Shown here piece by piece: positions 7,933 through 15,439 of a stretch of DNA of 64,000 nucleotides. The translations under genes were made by a program, and so were the position numbers. This stretch comes from Dasania sp. GY-MA-18. Lineage in GTDB: Bacteria; Pseudomonadota; Gammaproteobacteria; Pseudomonadales; Dasaniaceae. The stretch is taken from NCBI RefSeq assembly GCF_024734385.1, contig NZ_JANHAP010000005.1:124001-188000 (forward strand). The letters are read 5' to 3'. Every line of letters starts with the position of its first letter. Position 1 is the stretch's first letter. Below the pieces are notes generated by a model, which saw only the letters and a list, made by a program, of their open reading frames with translations, did no database searches and was not told the DNA's origin.

Positions 7933-9809
7933 TGGCCATAAGACTCGCCACCAAGGCAAAAATAAAACGCGCCACCCAAGCCGCTCAAGCGCAAACCACC
8001 ATTGCTGATGGCGCAGCGCTAAACGACCTAAAAAACATTTATCAGCGTGCCGTGGACGAGTTGCGCGCAAAAGTTAATAGCTATGCCGACGGCAGCGGCA
8101 GTGTTCGTTTAACCGCTATGCGCAACCTTTTAGCTGATAGTGAGCGGATATTAAAACAGTTGCGCCAGGCACAAGACACAGCCCTATTTGAGCGCATGGA
8201 AGAGGTAGCCGCTTTAGGGGTAGATCCATTTGCCGAGCAGCTAGGCGTTAGACGGGTAAGCGCAGCCGCAAAAGAGGCGGTAAAGGTGGCACGCAACTTT
8301 GTGGCCGCCGATGGATTACAACTATCTGACCGCCTATGGCGCGTTAACAATAGCGCCAAAGAGGCGGTAGGCCGCGCCATTCAAAACGCCGTCATACAAG
8401 GGCAAAGCGCCAGCGAAGCCGCACAGGAGTTTTTGCGCACGGGTGAGCCGGTACCAGCCGCCCTAAACAGCAAAATGGAGCAGGCCCAGGCTGGTAAAAT
8501 TAACCGGGTATTAGGCCAACAATTAATGACCGGTGAGGGCAGCGCCTACCATAATGCTCGCCGCGTATTCCGCACCGAAATTAACCGCGCTCATGGCACC
8601 GCGTTTAAAAATGCCGCCTTTGATGTTGAGGGAGTTATAGGCACTCGTTTTTTACTTAGCCCCAACCACCCCGAAACCGATATTTGTGATTTACACGCCA
8701 AGGCTAATATTTACGGCTTAGGTGCTGGCGTTTACCCCAAGGGAAAAAGCCCATGGCCCGCCCACCCCAACACCATAAGCTATGAGGTGGCCGTGTTTGA
8801 GGACGAAGTGAGCGAGGCCGACAAGGCTGGCAAGCAGAGTGCTAGCGAGTGGCTAGCTACACAACCTTACAACGTACAAGCGGGTGTGCTGGGTGTTAAT
8901 AAGCAGCGCGCCTTTGCAGCAGGCGTGCTTGCTAACAACGAAATTAAAACGCCGTGGCGCGTATTGAAAAACCGCTACCTAGGCAAAGGGGTAAACACCA
9001 CCACCTTTACCAACATACCGCGTGAGGTGGGCGCGGTGGCGCGCAAAGTTATCGACGCCGCCAGCATTAACCCTTTTTCAGCCAGGGCCACGCTTCCGTT
9101 CAAAAATAGCCTCGAACAATTGCGCAGCCATTTGAGCCAGTATGCGCTAGGGTTGGTTAATGTCGACGGCATCACCTCAGCCTCAGCTTATTCGTTAGCT
9201 GCAGGCATAGACAAAGTGCTGGGCTTATTCAATAACAGCGTGGGGCGCATACAGTGGTTTGCTCGCGCACCCAAAGGTGCTGTAGGGGGGTATGCTCACC
9301 CACGGACGCAGTGGACACCCAAAAGTGATGAGTTGTTTTTTAAAAAATCTTATATTACTAAGGGTTACAAAAACGAGCCAGCAGAGCATTTGGCCTACTT
9401 GGCTAAGCGCGACAAAGAGCTAGCAGCTTACGACAAACGTATAGCTAGCAATGATGGCCACTTACGCAATGTAGCAATAAAAAACAGAGAGAAATTAGCC
9501 GCGGCCACACGCTGGTCAGCCTCATCTATAGCCGACAACCCCGTGTTTGCCGTTGCCGCCCACGAGGCAGGGCATGTTTTATATTACCAGGGGCGAAACA
9601 TTCCCGAGCTTTGGCAGCGCCAACTCATAGCGCAGGGCGCTACCGATGTAGACTGGTTTGCCGTATCAGAGTACGGCGCCACTAACCACAGCGAACTATT
9701 TGCCGAGGTCACCGCTTTTATGGCTATGGGCCGCGAAAATCTGTTACCCGCCAGTATTGTAAAAGCGTATACTGAAACCCTCAAAAACTACCAGCGGTGG
9801 GATGAATGA
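7932..9809 (+). CDS. MuF-type head morphogenesis protein fused to a zincin-like metallopeptidase domain
   Basis: 625 residues. The first half (about 150-290) is a Mu gpF/SPP1 gp7-like minor head domain: FRTEINRAHGTAF, then a CDLHA...PWPAHPN cysteine/histidine core, the part that stays in the head and is ejected with DNA. The C-terminal ~90 residues carry HEAGH (about 544-548) and, some 40 residues on, NHSELFAEVTAF with candidate third ligand Glu588 or Glu592; this is the HExxH...E layout of zincin metallopeptidases. Known MuF proteins of other phages carry toxin-like C-terminal domains, so a delivered effector is possible. The linker (about 300-500) is not recognised. It overlaps the next gene by 4 bases. 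Confidence 0.75.
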   Translation: MAIRLATKAKIKRATQAAQAQTTIADGAALNDLKNIYQRAVDELRAKVNSYADGSGSVRLTAMRNLLADSERILKQLRQAQDTALFERMEEVAALGVDPFAEQLGVRRVSAAAKEAVKVARNFVAADGLQLSDRLWRVNNSAKEAVGRAIQNAVIQGQSASEAAQEFLRTGEPVPAALNSKMEQAQAGKINRVLGQQLMTGEGSAYHNARRVFRTEINRAHGTAFKNAAFDVEGVIGTRFLLSPNHPETDICDLHAKANIYGLGAGVYPKGKSPWPAHPNTISYEVAVFEDEVSEADKAGKQSASEWLATQPYNVQAGVLGVNKQRAFAAGVLANNEIKTPWRVLKNRYLGKGVNTTTFTNIPREVGAVARKVIDAASINPFSARATLPFKNSLEQLRSHLSQYALGLVNVDGITSASAYSLAAGIDKVLGLFNNSVGRIQWFARAPKGAVGGYAHPRTQWTPKSDELFFKKSYITKGYKNEPAEHLAYLAKRDKELAAYDKRIASNDGHLRNVAIKNREKLAAATRWSASSIADNPVFAVAAHEAGHVLYYQGRNIPELWQRQLIAQGATDVDWFAVSEYGATNHSELFAEVTAFMAMGRENLLPASIVKAYTETLKNYQRWDE

Positions 9810-10003
9810 GCCAAAGCAACCAGTGCCGAACATGCAAACACTATTGGGGTGCACACGCCTGTGATGCGTTTACCCAGCGCATACCCGATGAGATATTTAC
9901 CGGCCAAGTTGATCACAGTAGCGAGTATCCTGGTGATAACGGCATCCGTTTTGAGTTAGCAGACGAATACAAAGAGGTGAAGGATGAAACAACAGGGCAA
10001 TAA
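9806..10003 (+). CDS. small cysteine-containing phage protein
   Basis: 65 residues: CRTCKHYWGAHACDAF followed by IPDEIFTGQVDHSSEYPGDNGIRFE. Short proteins with this C-x2-C...C...PGD-GI-F pattern are widespread among bacteria and phages, but I know of no assigned function. It is translationally coupled to the MuF gene (ATG overlaps its stop) and overlaps the next gene. Its place directly after a toxin-like fusion makes an immunity role thinkable, but nothing in the sequence shows it. Confidence 0.6.
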   Translation: MSQSNQCRTCKHYWGAHACDAFTQRIPDEIFTGQVDHSSEYPGDNGIRFELADEYKEVKDETTGQ

Positions 10004-10172
10004 TATTACCCCTATAAAGCAGCCCTTACCCGAGGTAAATTGCACCCATTGCCAGTATGTTATTTTTGATGGCGAGCACTTACGAGGCAGAATAGCCAAT
10101 CTGCTTACAGGTGAAGTATTGTGCAGACACTGCAAAAAATGGACGCCCGCCCCAATCAGCTACAGCCGTTAA
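9984..10172 (+). CDS. Com-like zinc-finger protein
   Basis: 62 residues with CTHCQYVIF ... EVLCRHCKKWTP, two CxxC knuckles about 25 residues apart, as in the Com family of small zinc-finger translational regulators first known from phage Mu. The Mu partner gene mom is not seen here. AGGTGAAGG lies just upstream of the ATG. It is the last gene before the terminator at 10278. Confidence 0.65.
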   Translation: MKQQGNNITPIKQPLPEVNCTHCQYVIFDGEHLRGRIANLLTGEVLCRHCKKWTPAPISYSR

Positions 10173-10206
10173 TATAAAGAATAGTGATAGCCTTTAATCG
10201 CCTTTA

Positions 10207-10235
10207 GCGACAAACCCCACCCTTGTTTTGTCGCC
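10207..10235 (+). repeat. 29-base phage hairpin element, copy 2
   Basis: GCGACAAA pairs with TTTGTCGC around a C-rich centre. It is 25/29 identical to 2893-2921 and lies 102 bases before the capsid gene start. With the terminator at 10278 between it and the capsid gene, it could act on the RNA or DNA of the upstream unit's end or on a promoter. Confidence 0.55.
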
Positions 10236-10277
10236 ATTAAATAATAAATAATTCAGCCTACCCAATCATGGTGTATT

Positions 10278-10319
10278 AAAAAAGCCGGGCCAGCATGTAC
10301 TTTGCTGCCCGGCTTTTTT
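10278..10319. terminator. bidirectional Rho-independent terminator
   Basis: A6-GCCGGG...CCCGGC-T6 with a further CAGCA/TGCTG stem around a short loop and one bulged C. It separates the packaging/lysis unit from the capsid unit. An in-frame ATG at 10295 lies inside this hairpin and is therefore unlikely to be the capsid start. Confidence 0.85.
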
Positions 10320-10336
10320 GTTTAAGGGATATAGTT

Positions 10337-12931
10337 TTGCGTAAAAACCATACTGTAATTGCACTATCAGACGGCAGCAATCGCAAGTCGCGCCGCGTTA
10401 TTTCAACCGAGATACAGCTGGCCGAAGGCGCCAGCAATTCGGTGGTAGATATAACCCGCACAGGTACTTTTAGCCATCCTAGGTATGGTCGTTTTTCTAT
10501 TACTTTAGCCATGCTGCAAAGCATGGTTAAAAACTTTGAAGCCCGCACTTTTGGCCAGGATATCATGCTGGACGTTGCCCACGACGGTAACGGCAAAGGC
10601 GCTGGCGGCACATTTACCCGCTTATTTATTAGCCCTAGGGGCGCAGGGCATGTGCTACAGGGCGAGGTTGAATGGCTGGCCAATGGTATCGATGCTGTTA
10701 CTAACAAGGGCTACAAATATTTATCCATAGAATATATCGACAACTATATAGACGCCGAGTTTGAACAAGAGCACGGCCCCACCATGCTGGGCGCAGCACT
10801 AGTAGTGCGCGGCCATATTAAAAACCTACAAAAAGTGCAATTGGCCGAGGCCGAGGGCAACCACCTAACTGTTTTAGATAATTGTTTACAACACCTGCAA
10901 GAGGGCAGCACCATGAAATTCGCAAAATTACTCGCGGAGCTAAAAACCAAGTTAATGGGTTTTAATTTATCAGAACCTGTTTTGTCGGCAGTTTATGCCC
11001 TAGCCGAGCTGTCGCTTAGCCACTGCACCGAAGAGGCCCAAGCTTTATTATTGGTTGATGCTTTTGTCGATAATGGCAAAAAACTGGGAGGCAGCAATGC
11101 TGAATCGGTAGACCTATCAGAGCTTACCAATGCAATTAGCGCACTAGGTAAAGCAGGTGATAGCAAGGCTTTAACCGAGGAGAGCTTAAACGACCTATTG
11201 GATAGGCGCGACAAAGAGCGCGAGCAGGCCGCCAAAAAGCTGGCCGACACCACCGCAGGTAATATTAAACGCTTTAGCGAGCTAGTGGACGCCGCCGAAG
11301 GTTTGGAAGAGTCAGACCGCAAAGAGCTAAAAGACGCGGTTAAAGACCTCATCACCGCCGAAATGACCGAGGGCCAAATTACCTCGCTAGCCGAGCTGCA
11401 AATTACCCAGCGCAACGCCTTAGTGGCTGCGCGCAAACTGAGTGAAATGGGCGTTACCTTAGGTAGCGGCCCTATGGGCTCGGTGCAGCTGGCTGATGCG
11501 GCCGGCGATAGCGGCAGCAAGGTGGAAACCTTTTTACGCGAAAAGCTTAAACATACCCGCGCTTATCAATCCAACCAGATCAAGCTTAGTGAAAAGGTCA
11601 GCCCTTTTGTTAGTGATGTGCTAGCACTGTATGACGCCCAGCACGCCGGTGCTATGCACAGTATGGCTAAAACCTTATCAGCAGGCGGTGCCTCTAATAT
11701 TTCTGATACCGATTTACCGGTGGGCTATCAGCGCGAAGTCATACGCGAAACACTATCAGACTTAAACATACTGCAGTTGGTGGCCACTTTTGTTGACCCA
11801 TCTGCAACCGCTACCACACAAATACCTTACACGGTACGCGATGTTAGCAATATTACCAACTACGCCATTACCCCCGAGCGCGGCGCTATAGCCAAGGCCG
11901 GTATTAGCCAAAAAATGGCGTATGCTTATATTCAGGCCATGAAAATCGCCATTGATGTGAGCAACGAGGTAATGCACTTTACCCGCTCATCCGGCATTAA
12001 TTTCGATGCCTTTGCCGAAAGCTTAGCAACAGCCTCACGCTTTATGCGTGAGCTTATTTGCCAGCGCCTGGCCAATGAGATTCAGCGCAACGCCGATGCC
12101 TACCAAGCAATTGACGTACCTGCTGAGAATGTTAGTAGCCAGCTAGATGGCAGTAACTCGCTAATCACAACAGCTAATTTCCCTATTGTTCGCCAACACA
12201 CCACGGTGGACTTGCAGGGCAATACAATAGGCAATACAGAAAACCCCATTGCCATTACCATAAATTCCGTACCTGTTGAGCCCTGGGATGGTACCGGCAC
12301 CCAATCGGCGGGTACCTACTATCGCATAGCTAACTACAACTTAGGCTATATAGAGCTGGTCGACCAATTAGGTGACCCAGCCACTCCCGCCAACACAGGC
12401 ACTAATACGGTGGGTTATAGCTACGCGACCAACTTATTAAAAGTTGATTCGGATTTACCCGCCAACACTACCCGCACCAAGCACCTAAATACGCTAATTC
12501 AGGCTGTGGGCGCGGCTAAGGCGCAAATGAGCCAGCAGCGTTTTGTGCAGCCTGAGTTTTTGTTGATGAGCTCAATACTCAACAACGAATGTACTGACGC
12601 CGAGCAGTACACAGCAGCCGGCCAGCGTAACGACAGCCGCGTATCTGTAGCGGGTGACCTGGAAGCGGTTAAAAATATTCCAGCGGTAGGCACAAATGCA
12701 CCCGGCATAGACCTGGGCGATGAACGTATTATTTTAGGCCAAACCAACACCTTGGCTTACACCATTGCCAAACCCTTCTCTATGGGTGAAGTGCAAGAGG
12801 CTCGCAACAGCCAAGGCCAGCTTATAGGTGCAAAAGAGCAGTATGGCGAAGAGTACAACGCCTTAAAAGTACCCGAGCCTTTACGCAACCGCTTTATGTC
12901 AATTTTGTATTACTCAGCCGCAGGCCGTTAA
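10337..12931 (+). CDS. prohead protease-scaffold-major capsid fusion protein
   Basis: 864 residues in three parts. About 25-190 resembles the Mu gpI-type prohead protease, with DVAHDG and KYLSIEY giving a possible His/Ser pair. About 205-400 is a charged, helical scaffold-like region. About 430 to the end reads as an HK97-fold major capsid protein (QREVIRETLSDLNILQLVATFV onward). I start at the TTG at 10337, which has AAGGGA upstream, because the earlier ATG is inside a terminator. An internal in-frame ATG at 10913 has its own AAGAGGG site, so scaffold-capsid may also be made separately, as lambda does with C and Nu3. Confidence 0.8.
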   Translation: MRKNHTVIALSDGSNRKSRRVISTEIQLAEGASNSVVDITRTGTFSHPRYGRFSITLAMLQSMVKNFEARTFGQDIMLDVAHDGNGKGAGGTFTRLFISPRGAGHVLQGEVEWLANGIDAVTNKGYKYLSIEYIDNYIDAEFEQEHGPTMLGAALVVRGHIKNLQKVQLAEAEGNHLTVLDNCLQHLQEGSTMKFAKLLAELKTKLMGFNLSEPVLSAVYALAELSLSHCTEEAQALLLVDAFVDNGKKLGGSNAESVDLSELTNAISALGKAGDSKALTEESLNDLLDRRDKEREQAAKKLADTTAGNIKRFSELVDAAEGLEESDRKELKDAVKDLITAEMTEGQITSLAELQITQRNALVAARKLSEMGVTLGSGPMGSVQLADAAGDSGSKVETFLREKLKHTRAYQSNQIKLSEKVSPFVSDVLALYDAQHAGAMHSMAKTLSAGGASNISDTDLPVGYQREVIRETLSDLNILQLVATFVDPSATATTQIPYTVRDVSNITNYAITPERGAIAKAGISQKMAYAYIQAMKIAIDVSNEVMHFTRSSGINFDAFAESLATASRFMRELICQRLANEIQRNADAYQAIDVPAENVSSQLDGSNSLITTANFPIVRQHTTVDLQGNTIGNTENPIAITINSVPVEPWDGTGTQSAGTYYRIANYNLGYIELVDQLGDPATPANTGTNTVGYSYATNLLKVDSDLPANTTRTKHLNTLIQAVGAAKAQMSQQRFVQPEFLLMSSILNNECTDAEQYTAAGQRNDSRVSVAGDLEAVKNIPAVGTNAPGIDLGDERIILGQTNTLAYTIAKPFSMGEVQEARNSQGQLIGAKEQYGEEYNALKVPEPLRNRFMSILYYSAAGR
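10913..12931 (+). CDS. possible internal start: scaffold-capsid product
   Basis: The ATG at 10913, in frame within the fusion gene, is preceded by AAGAGGG about 8 bases upstream, a better site than that of the full-length TTG start. It begins MKFAKLLAELK just after the protease region and would give a 672-residue scaffold-capsid polypeptide in excess over the protease-bearing form. This is an inference from the ribosome-binding site alone. Confidence 0.45.
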   Translation: MKFAKLLAELKTKLMGFNLSEPVLSAVYALAELSLSHCTEEAQALLLVDAFVDNGKKLGGSNAESVDLSELTNAISALGKAGDSKALTEESLNDLLDRRDKEREQAAKKLADTTAGNIKRFSELVDAAEGLEESDRKELKDAVKDLITAEMTEGQITSLAELQITQRNALVAARKLSEMGVTLGSGPMGSVQLADAAGDSGSKVETFLREKLKHTRAYQSNQIKLSEKVSPFVSDVLALYDAQHAGAMHSMAKTLSAGGASNISDTDLPVGYQREVIRETLSDLNILQLVATFVDPSATATTQIPYTVRDVSNITNYAITPERGAIAKAGISQKMAYAYIQAMKIAIDVSNEVMHFTRSSGINFDAFAESLATASRFMRELICQRLANEIQRNADAYQAIDVPAENVSSQLDGSNSLITTANFPIVRQHTTVDLQGNTIGNTENPIAITINSVPVEPWDGTGTQSAGTYYRIANYNLGYIELVDQLGDPATPANTGTNTVGYSYATNLLKVDSDLPANTTRTKHLNTLIQAVGAAKAQMSQQRFVQPEFLLMSSILNNECTDAEQYTAAGQRNDSRVSVAGDLEAVKNIPAVGTNAPGIDLGDERIILGQTNTLAYTIAKPFSMGEVQEARNSQGQLIGAKEQYGEEYNALKVPEPLRNRFMSILYYSAAGR

Positions 12932-12944
12932 CAGCGCTAGGGTT

Positions 12945-12970
12945 GCCAGCCCTTAGGGGCTGGCTTTTTT
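12945..12970 (+). terminator. Rho-independent terminator after the capsid gene
   Basis: GCCAGCCC/GGGCTGGC stem with a 4-base loop followed by T6, 14 bases after the capsid stop codon. It may reduce transcription into the connector genes relative to the capsid. Confidence 0.85.
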
Positions 12971-13004
12971 ACACACGACTTTTTGACAAGCAGAGGTTTG
13001 CGCC

Positions 13005-13598
13005 GTGACTAAAAAACACGTTGTTAATAACACTACAGCAACTATGCACTGTGGCCCGTACACCATTTACCCAGGTCAAGGGCGCTTTGTAGAGTCTCAT
13101 TACCTGGGCGAAAAACCCACCCCAAAAGCGCAGGCCGACAACTTAAGCATTGCCGACTTTGTGGCCGATTTTGTTAAACAAAAACAAGATTTAGAAATTG
13201 AACAATTGCCCGGCTTAAGCCCTGAGCAATTTGAAGCCGTGTTTGCGCACTACCAAAGCAACAAACCACCGCAAAAATTAGCGCCCGCGCTAGTGGCAGA
13301 AAAAACCCGTCGTGACTCTATAGCGCTGGCCGACACCCTGCGCGAAAGTGTTGTAGGCATGAGCGACGAGCAGCTGCAAGCACAGCTACTAGATCACGCC
13401 GCTAACGAGATTGTATTGGTCGTACTAGAGCAAGAAAAAGCGGCCCGTGACCGCCAGGCATTTTTACAATCAATAGCCATTGATGCCAAAGACTTTGACG
13501 ACGAAGAGTTAGCCGAATCGCTTATTATTTACGGCGAAGATGCCGACGCCCTTTCGATATTACAGGCCGAGTTAGCCAGCAGAGACACTAACGCCTAG
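13005..13598 (+). CDS. phage protein of unknown function after the capsid gene
   Basis: 197 residues, GTG start with GAGG upstream. The first 25 residues are short strands (VVNNTTATMHCGPYTIYPGQGRFVE); the rest is strongly helical and acidic (EELAESLIIYGEDADALSILQAELASRD). Its position between capsid and head-tail connector genes suggests a head or connector accessory protein. I do not recognise the family. Confidence 0.6.
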   Translation: MTKKHVVNNTTATMHCGPYTIYPGQGRFVESHYLGEKPTPKAQADNLSIADFVADFVKQKQDLEIEQLPGLSPEQFEAVFAHYQSNKPPQKLAPALVAEKTRRDSIALADTLRESVVGMSDEQLQAQLLDHAANEIVLVVLEQEKAARDRQAFLQSIAIDAKDFDDEELAESLIIYGEDADALSILQAELASRDTNA

Positions 13599-13608
13599 GG
13601 AGAGCACA

Positions 13609-13914
13609 GTGAGCGACCCGGTAGCGGCAGCAGTAGACAGGCTTAGCAGCCATGTTACTCATTTGAGCGACAAGCTTATGGATGTTGAGAAGTCGCTAGC
13701 ACGATCAGAAACAGACATTAAGCATTTATTAAAACAAAACGAAGCGCTAAGCAAACATGTTAACACCCTTTTTGCGCGCTCAAACTCTAACGCTATTTCG
13801 CAGGCAAGCACCAAGGTTTCGGTTAGTGAAAACCAAAATGGCCGGGTGTTACTACTCAGTGCGTTTATTTCTGGATCAATGGCCCTTGTGGTCAATCTTT
13901 TAGGTAACGGCTAA
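13609..13914 (+). CDS. small coiled-coil protein with a C-terminal membrane segment
   Basis: 101 residues, GTG start with a GGGAGAG site. Residues 1-55 form a predicted coiled coil (heptad-like VDRLSSHVTHLSDKLMDVEKSL) and 79-98 a single membrane span (VLLLSAFISGSMALVVNLL). The layout resembles small phage hemolysin-XhlA-like or spanin-like membrane proteins, but the identity is not certain. It overlaps the next start codon by one base. Confidence 0.6.
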   Translation: MSDPVAAAVDRLSSHVTHLSDKLMDVEKSLARSETDIKHLLKQNEALSKHVNTLFARSNSNAISQASTKVSVSENQNGRVLLLSAFISGSMALVVNLLGNG

Positions 13915-14543
13915 TGCCAGATTCTATGACAAAAACTCAGCTTGTTGCCGACTTACGGTTGGCATTAAGTGATGCTGAGAGTTTTTTTTCTACAGCTGAC
14001 GCTAACCAAACCGAGGATGTTTTTTGGCGCATGCTAACCATTGCTGCTAGCGATATGCACCGTGCTAGGCCTAGAACCTTGTCGGGCTCACTTGCATTAA
14101 TAGCAGGGGTAGCCAGCTACCCGGCGCCAGCTGACCTAGAAGATTTTAAACTGTCAAACTGGGGCATGGATGCCAGAGCAAGGTATAACCCTTGGGATGG
14201 TGCTTACCCGCGGCGCTTACCTACCGTAACTGTGATAGGTGACAGCAACGGCAAAACCTTAGAGCTAAGTTTTGCACCTACCAGCCCCATGATTACAGTT
14301 TTGGGCGCAACTTATGGCTTTTTTTATTACGGCCAGCACACCTTGCCCGATGATGGCAGTAGCAGTATTAACGAAAGCGACCGGGAGCTATTAATACTGC
14401 GCGCCACCGCCGAGGCCATGAAGCAACTAGCCATTAAACGCTTAAAAACAGCCGTTAGCGTTAAACCAGGGGTGGGCCGCGACCGCCAAGGCTCACCCGC
14501 CGAGATTTACCAAAATCTAATGATTGAGTTTTTAGCAGCATGA
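13914..14543 (+). CDS. putative head-tail connector protein
   Basis: 209 residues. Position (after capsid, before an HK97 gp10-like gene) and a helical N-terminus followed by strand-rich GVASYPAPADLEDFKLSNW fit a gp6/adaptor-like connector. The C-terminal helices (ATAEAMKQLAIKRLKT) match that kind of fold. No diagnostic motif is visible; the call is positional. Confidence 0.5.
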   Translation: MPDSMTKTQLVADLRLALSDAESFFSTADANQTEDVFWRMLTIAASDMHRARPRTLSGSLALIAGVASYPAPADLEDFKLSNWGMDARARYNPWDGAYPRRLPTVTVIGDSNGKTLELSFAPTSPMITVLGATYGFFYYGQHTLPDDGSSSINESDRELLILRATAEAMKQLAIKRLKTAVSVKPGVGRDRQGSPAEIYQNLMIEFLAA

Positions 14544-15022
14544 AGGCGCGCATAGCCCACAATACCCCCGAGCTAGCCAACACTTTTGGCAATGTTAGGG
14601 CAGCGATAGCCAAGCACGTTGACGCTAAGCTGGCTCGCGGTGTTTTAGAAGTTGCCAACCTTGCAAAGCAATTGGCACCTAAGGCCGAAAGTACGCTAAC
14701 CAACGCCATTCATCCAGAGCATTTAGGCCCGTCATTATATGAGGTTGTTTCGCCCGTTACACATGCCACCGCGGTAGAAAAAGGCACTGGCCCAGGCGGC
14801 TTTGCCCCCCTGCAAAGCATACTTGATTGGATGAAGGTTAAAGGCATACACAGCGATACGCCCGAATCAGTAGCCTTTTTAATTCAACGAAAAATCTTGC
14901 GCCATGGCACGCCCGCACAACCACACATGGAACCAGCCCTAGAGCAAAAAAAATCACGCTTACAGGAGTTGGCCGCCCAGGGCATAGCTGCCGGTTTTAG
15001 AGAGGCTGCCCATGGACGTTGA
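14540..15022 (+). CDS. HK97 gp10-like tail completion protein
   Basis: 160 residues with the hallmarks of the HK97 gp10 family: N-terminal helix, VANLAKQLAPKAESTLTNAI, then a VEKGTGPGG turn and a C-terminal HGTPAQPHMEPALE segment. These proteins join tail to connector. It overlaps its neighbours at both ends (4 and 11 bases), so it is part of a tightly coupled run. Confidence 0.75.
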   Translation: MKARIAHNTPELANTFGNVRAAIAKHVDAKLARGVLEVANLAKQLAPKAESTLTNAIHPEHLGPSLYEVVSPVTHATAVEKGTGPGGFAPLQSILDWMKVKGIHSDTPESVAFLIQRKILRHGTPAQPHMEPALEQKKSRLQELAAQGIAAGFREAAHGR

Positions 15023-15437
15023 TTTAAAACAGCGCATGAACGATTTAGTGGTAGCCCTAAGTGCTGCAGCACCAGGCCGCACAGTTAGCCGCGACAGCAC
15101 TTTGATACACAGCGCAAACCCTGCCCAGTTGGCTGCTGGTATTTTTGTTGTTATCAGCCAAAAAGGTGGCGACTATCGCTACCCACTAGGCCGCCCTGTT
15201 GCCGATGGCCGGCATTTTTGCATGGTTGTAGGTCGCCTTGAAGTAAACAGCGAAACCCCTGGCCAGGCTGTAGAAGATGGCGAGTTCGATATGCTAGCCG
15301 AAGTGGTTAGCATGGTTCGCCGCAGCGATTTACCCGCCACATTAGATGGCATGCAGCTCGTCGATTTTACCCAATCATCACAAGCCGATGTACCCGTGGG
15401 CTGGGTTGGTTTTACGCTTAAGTTTGAGGGGGCGTAA
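15012..15437 (+). CDS. putative tail terminator protein
   Basis: 141 residues in the slot where siphophages encode the gpU/gp11-like protein that caps the tail tube. The sequence (RMNDLVVALSAAAPGRTVSRD, a central strand region, GWVGFTLKFEGA at the end) is compatible with the alpha/beta fold but not diagnostic. The next gene starts 3 bases after the stop. Confidence 0.5.
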   Translation: MDVDLKQRMNDLVVALSAAAPGRTVSRDSTLIHSANPAQLAAGIFVVISQKGGDYRYPLGRPVADGRHFCMVVGRLEVNSETPGQAVEDGEFDMLAEVVSMVRRSDLPATLDGMQLVDFTQSSQADVPVGWVGFTLKFEGA

Positions 15438-15439
15438 GA

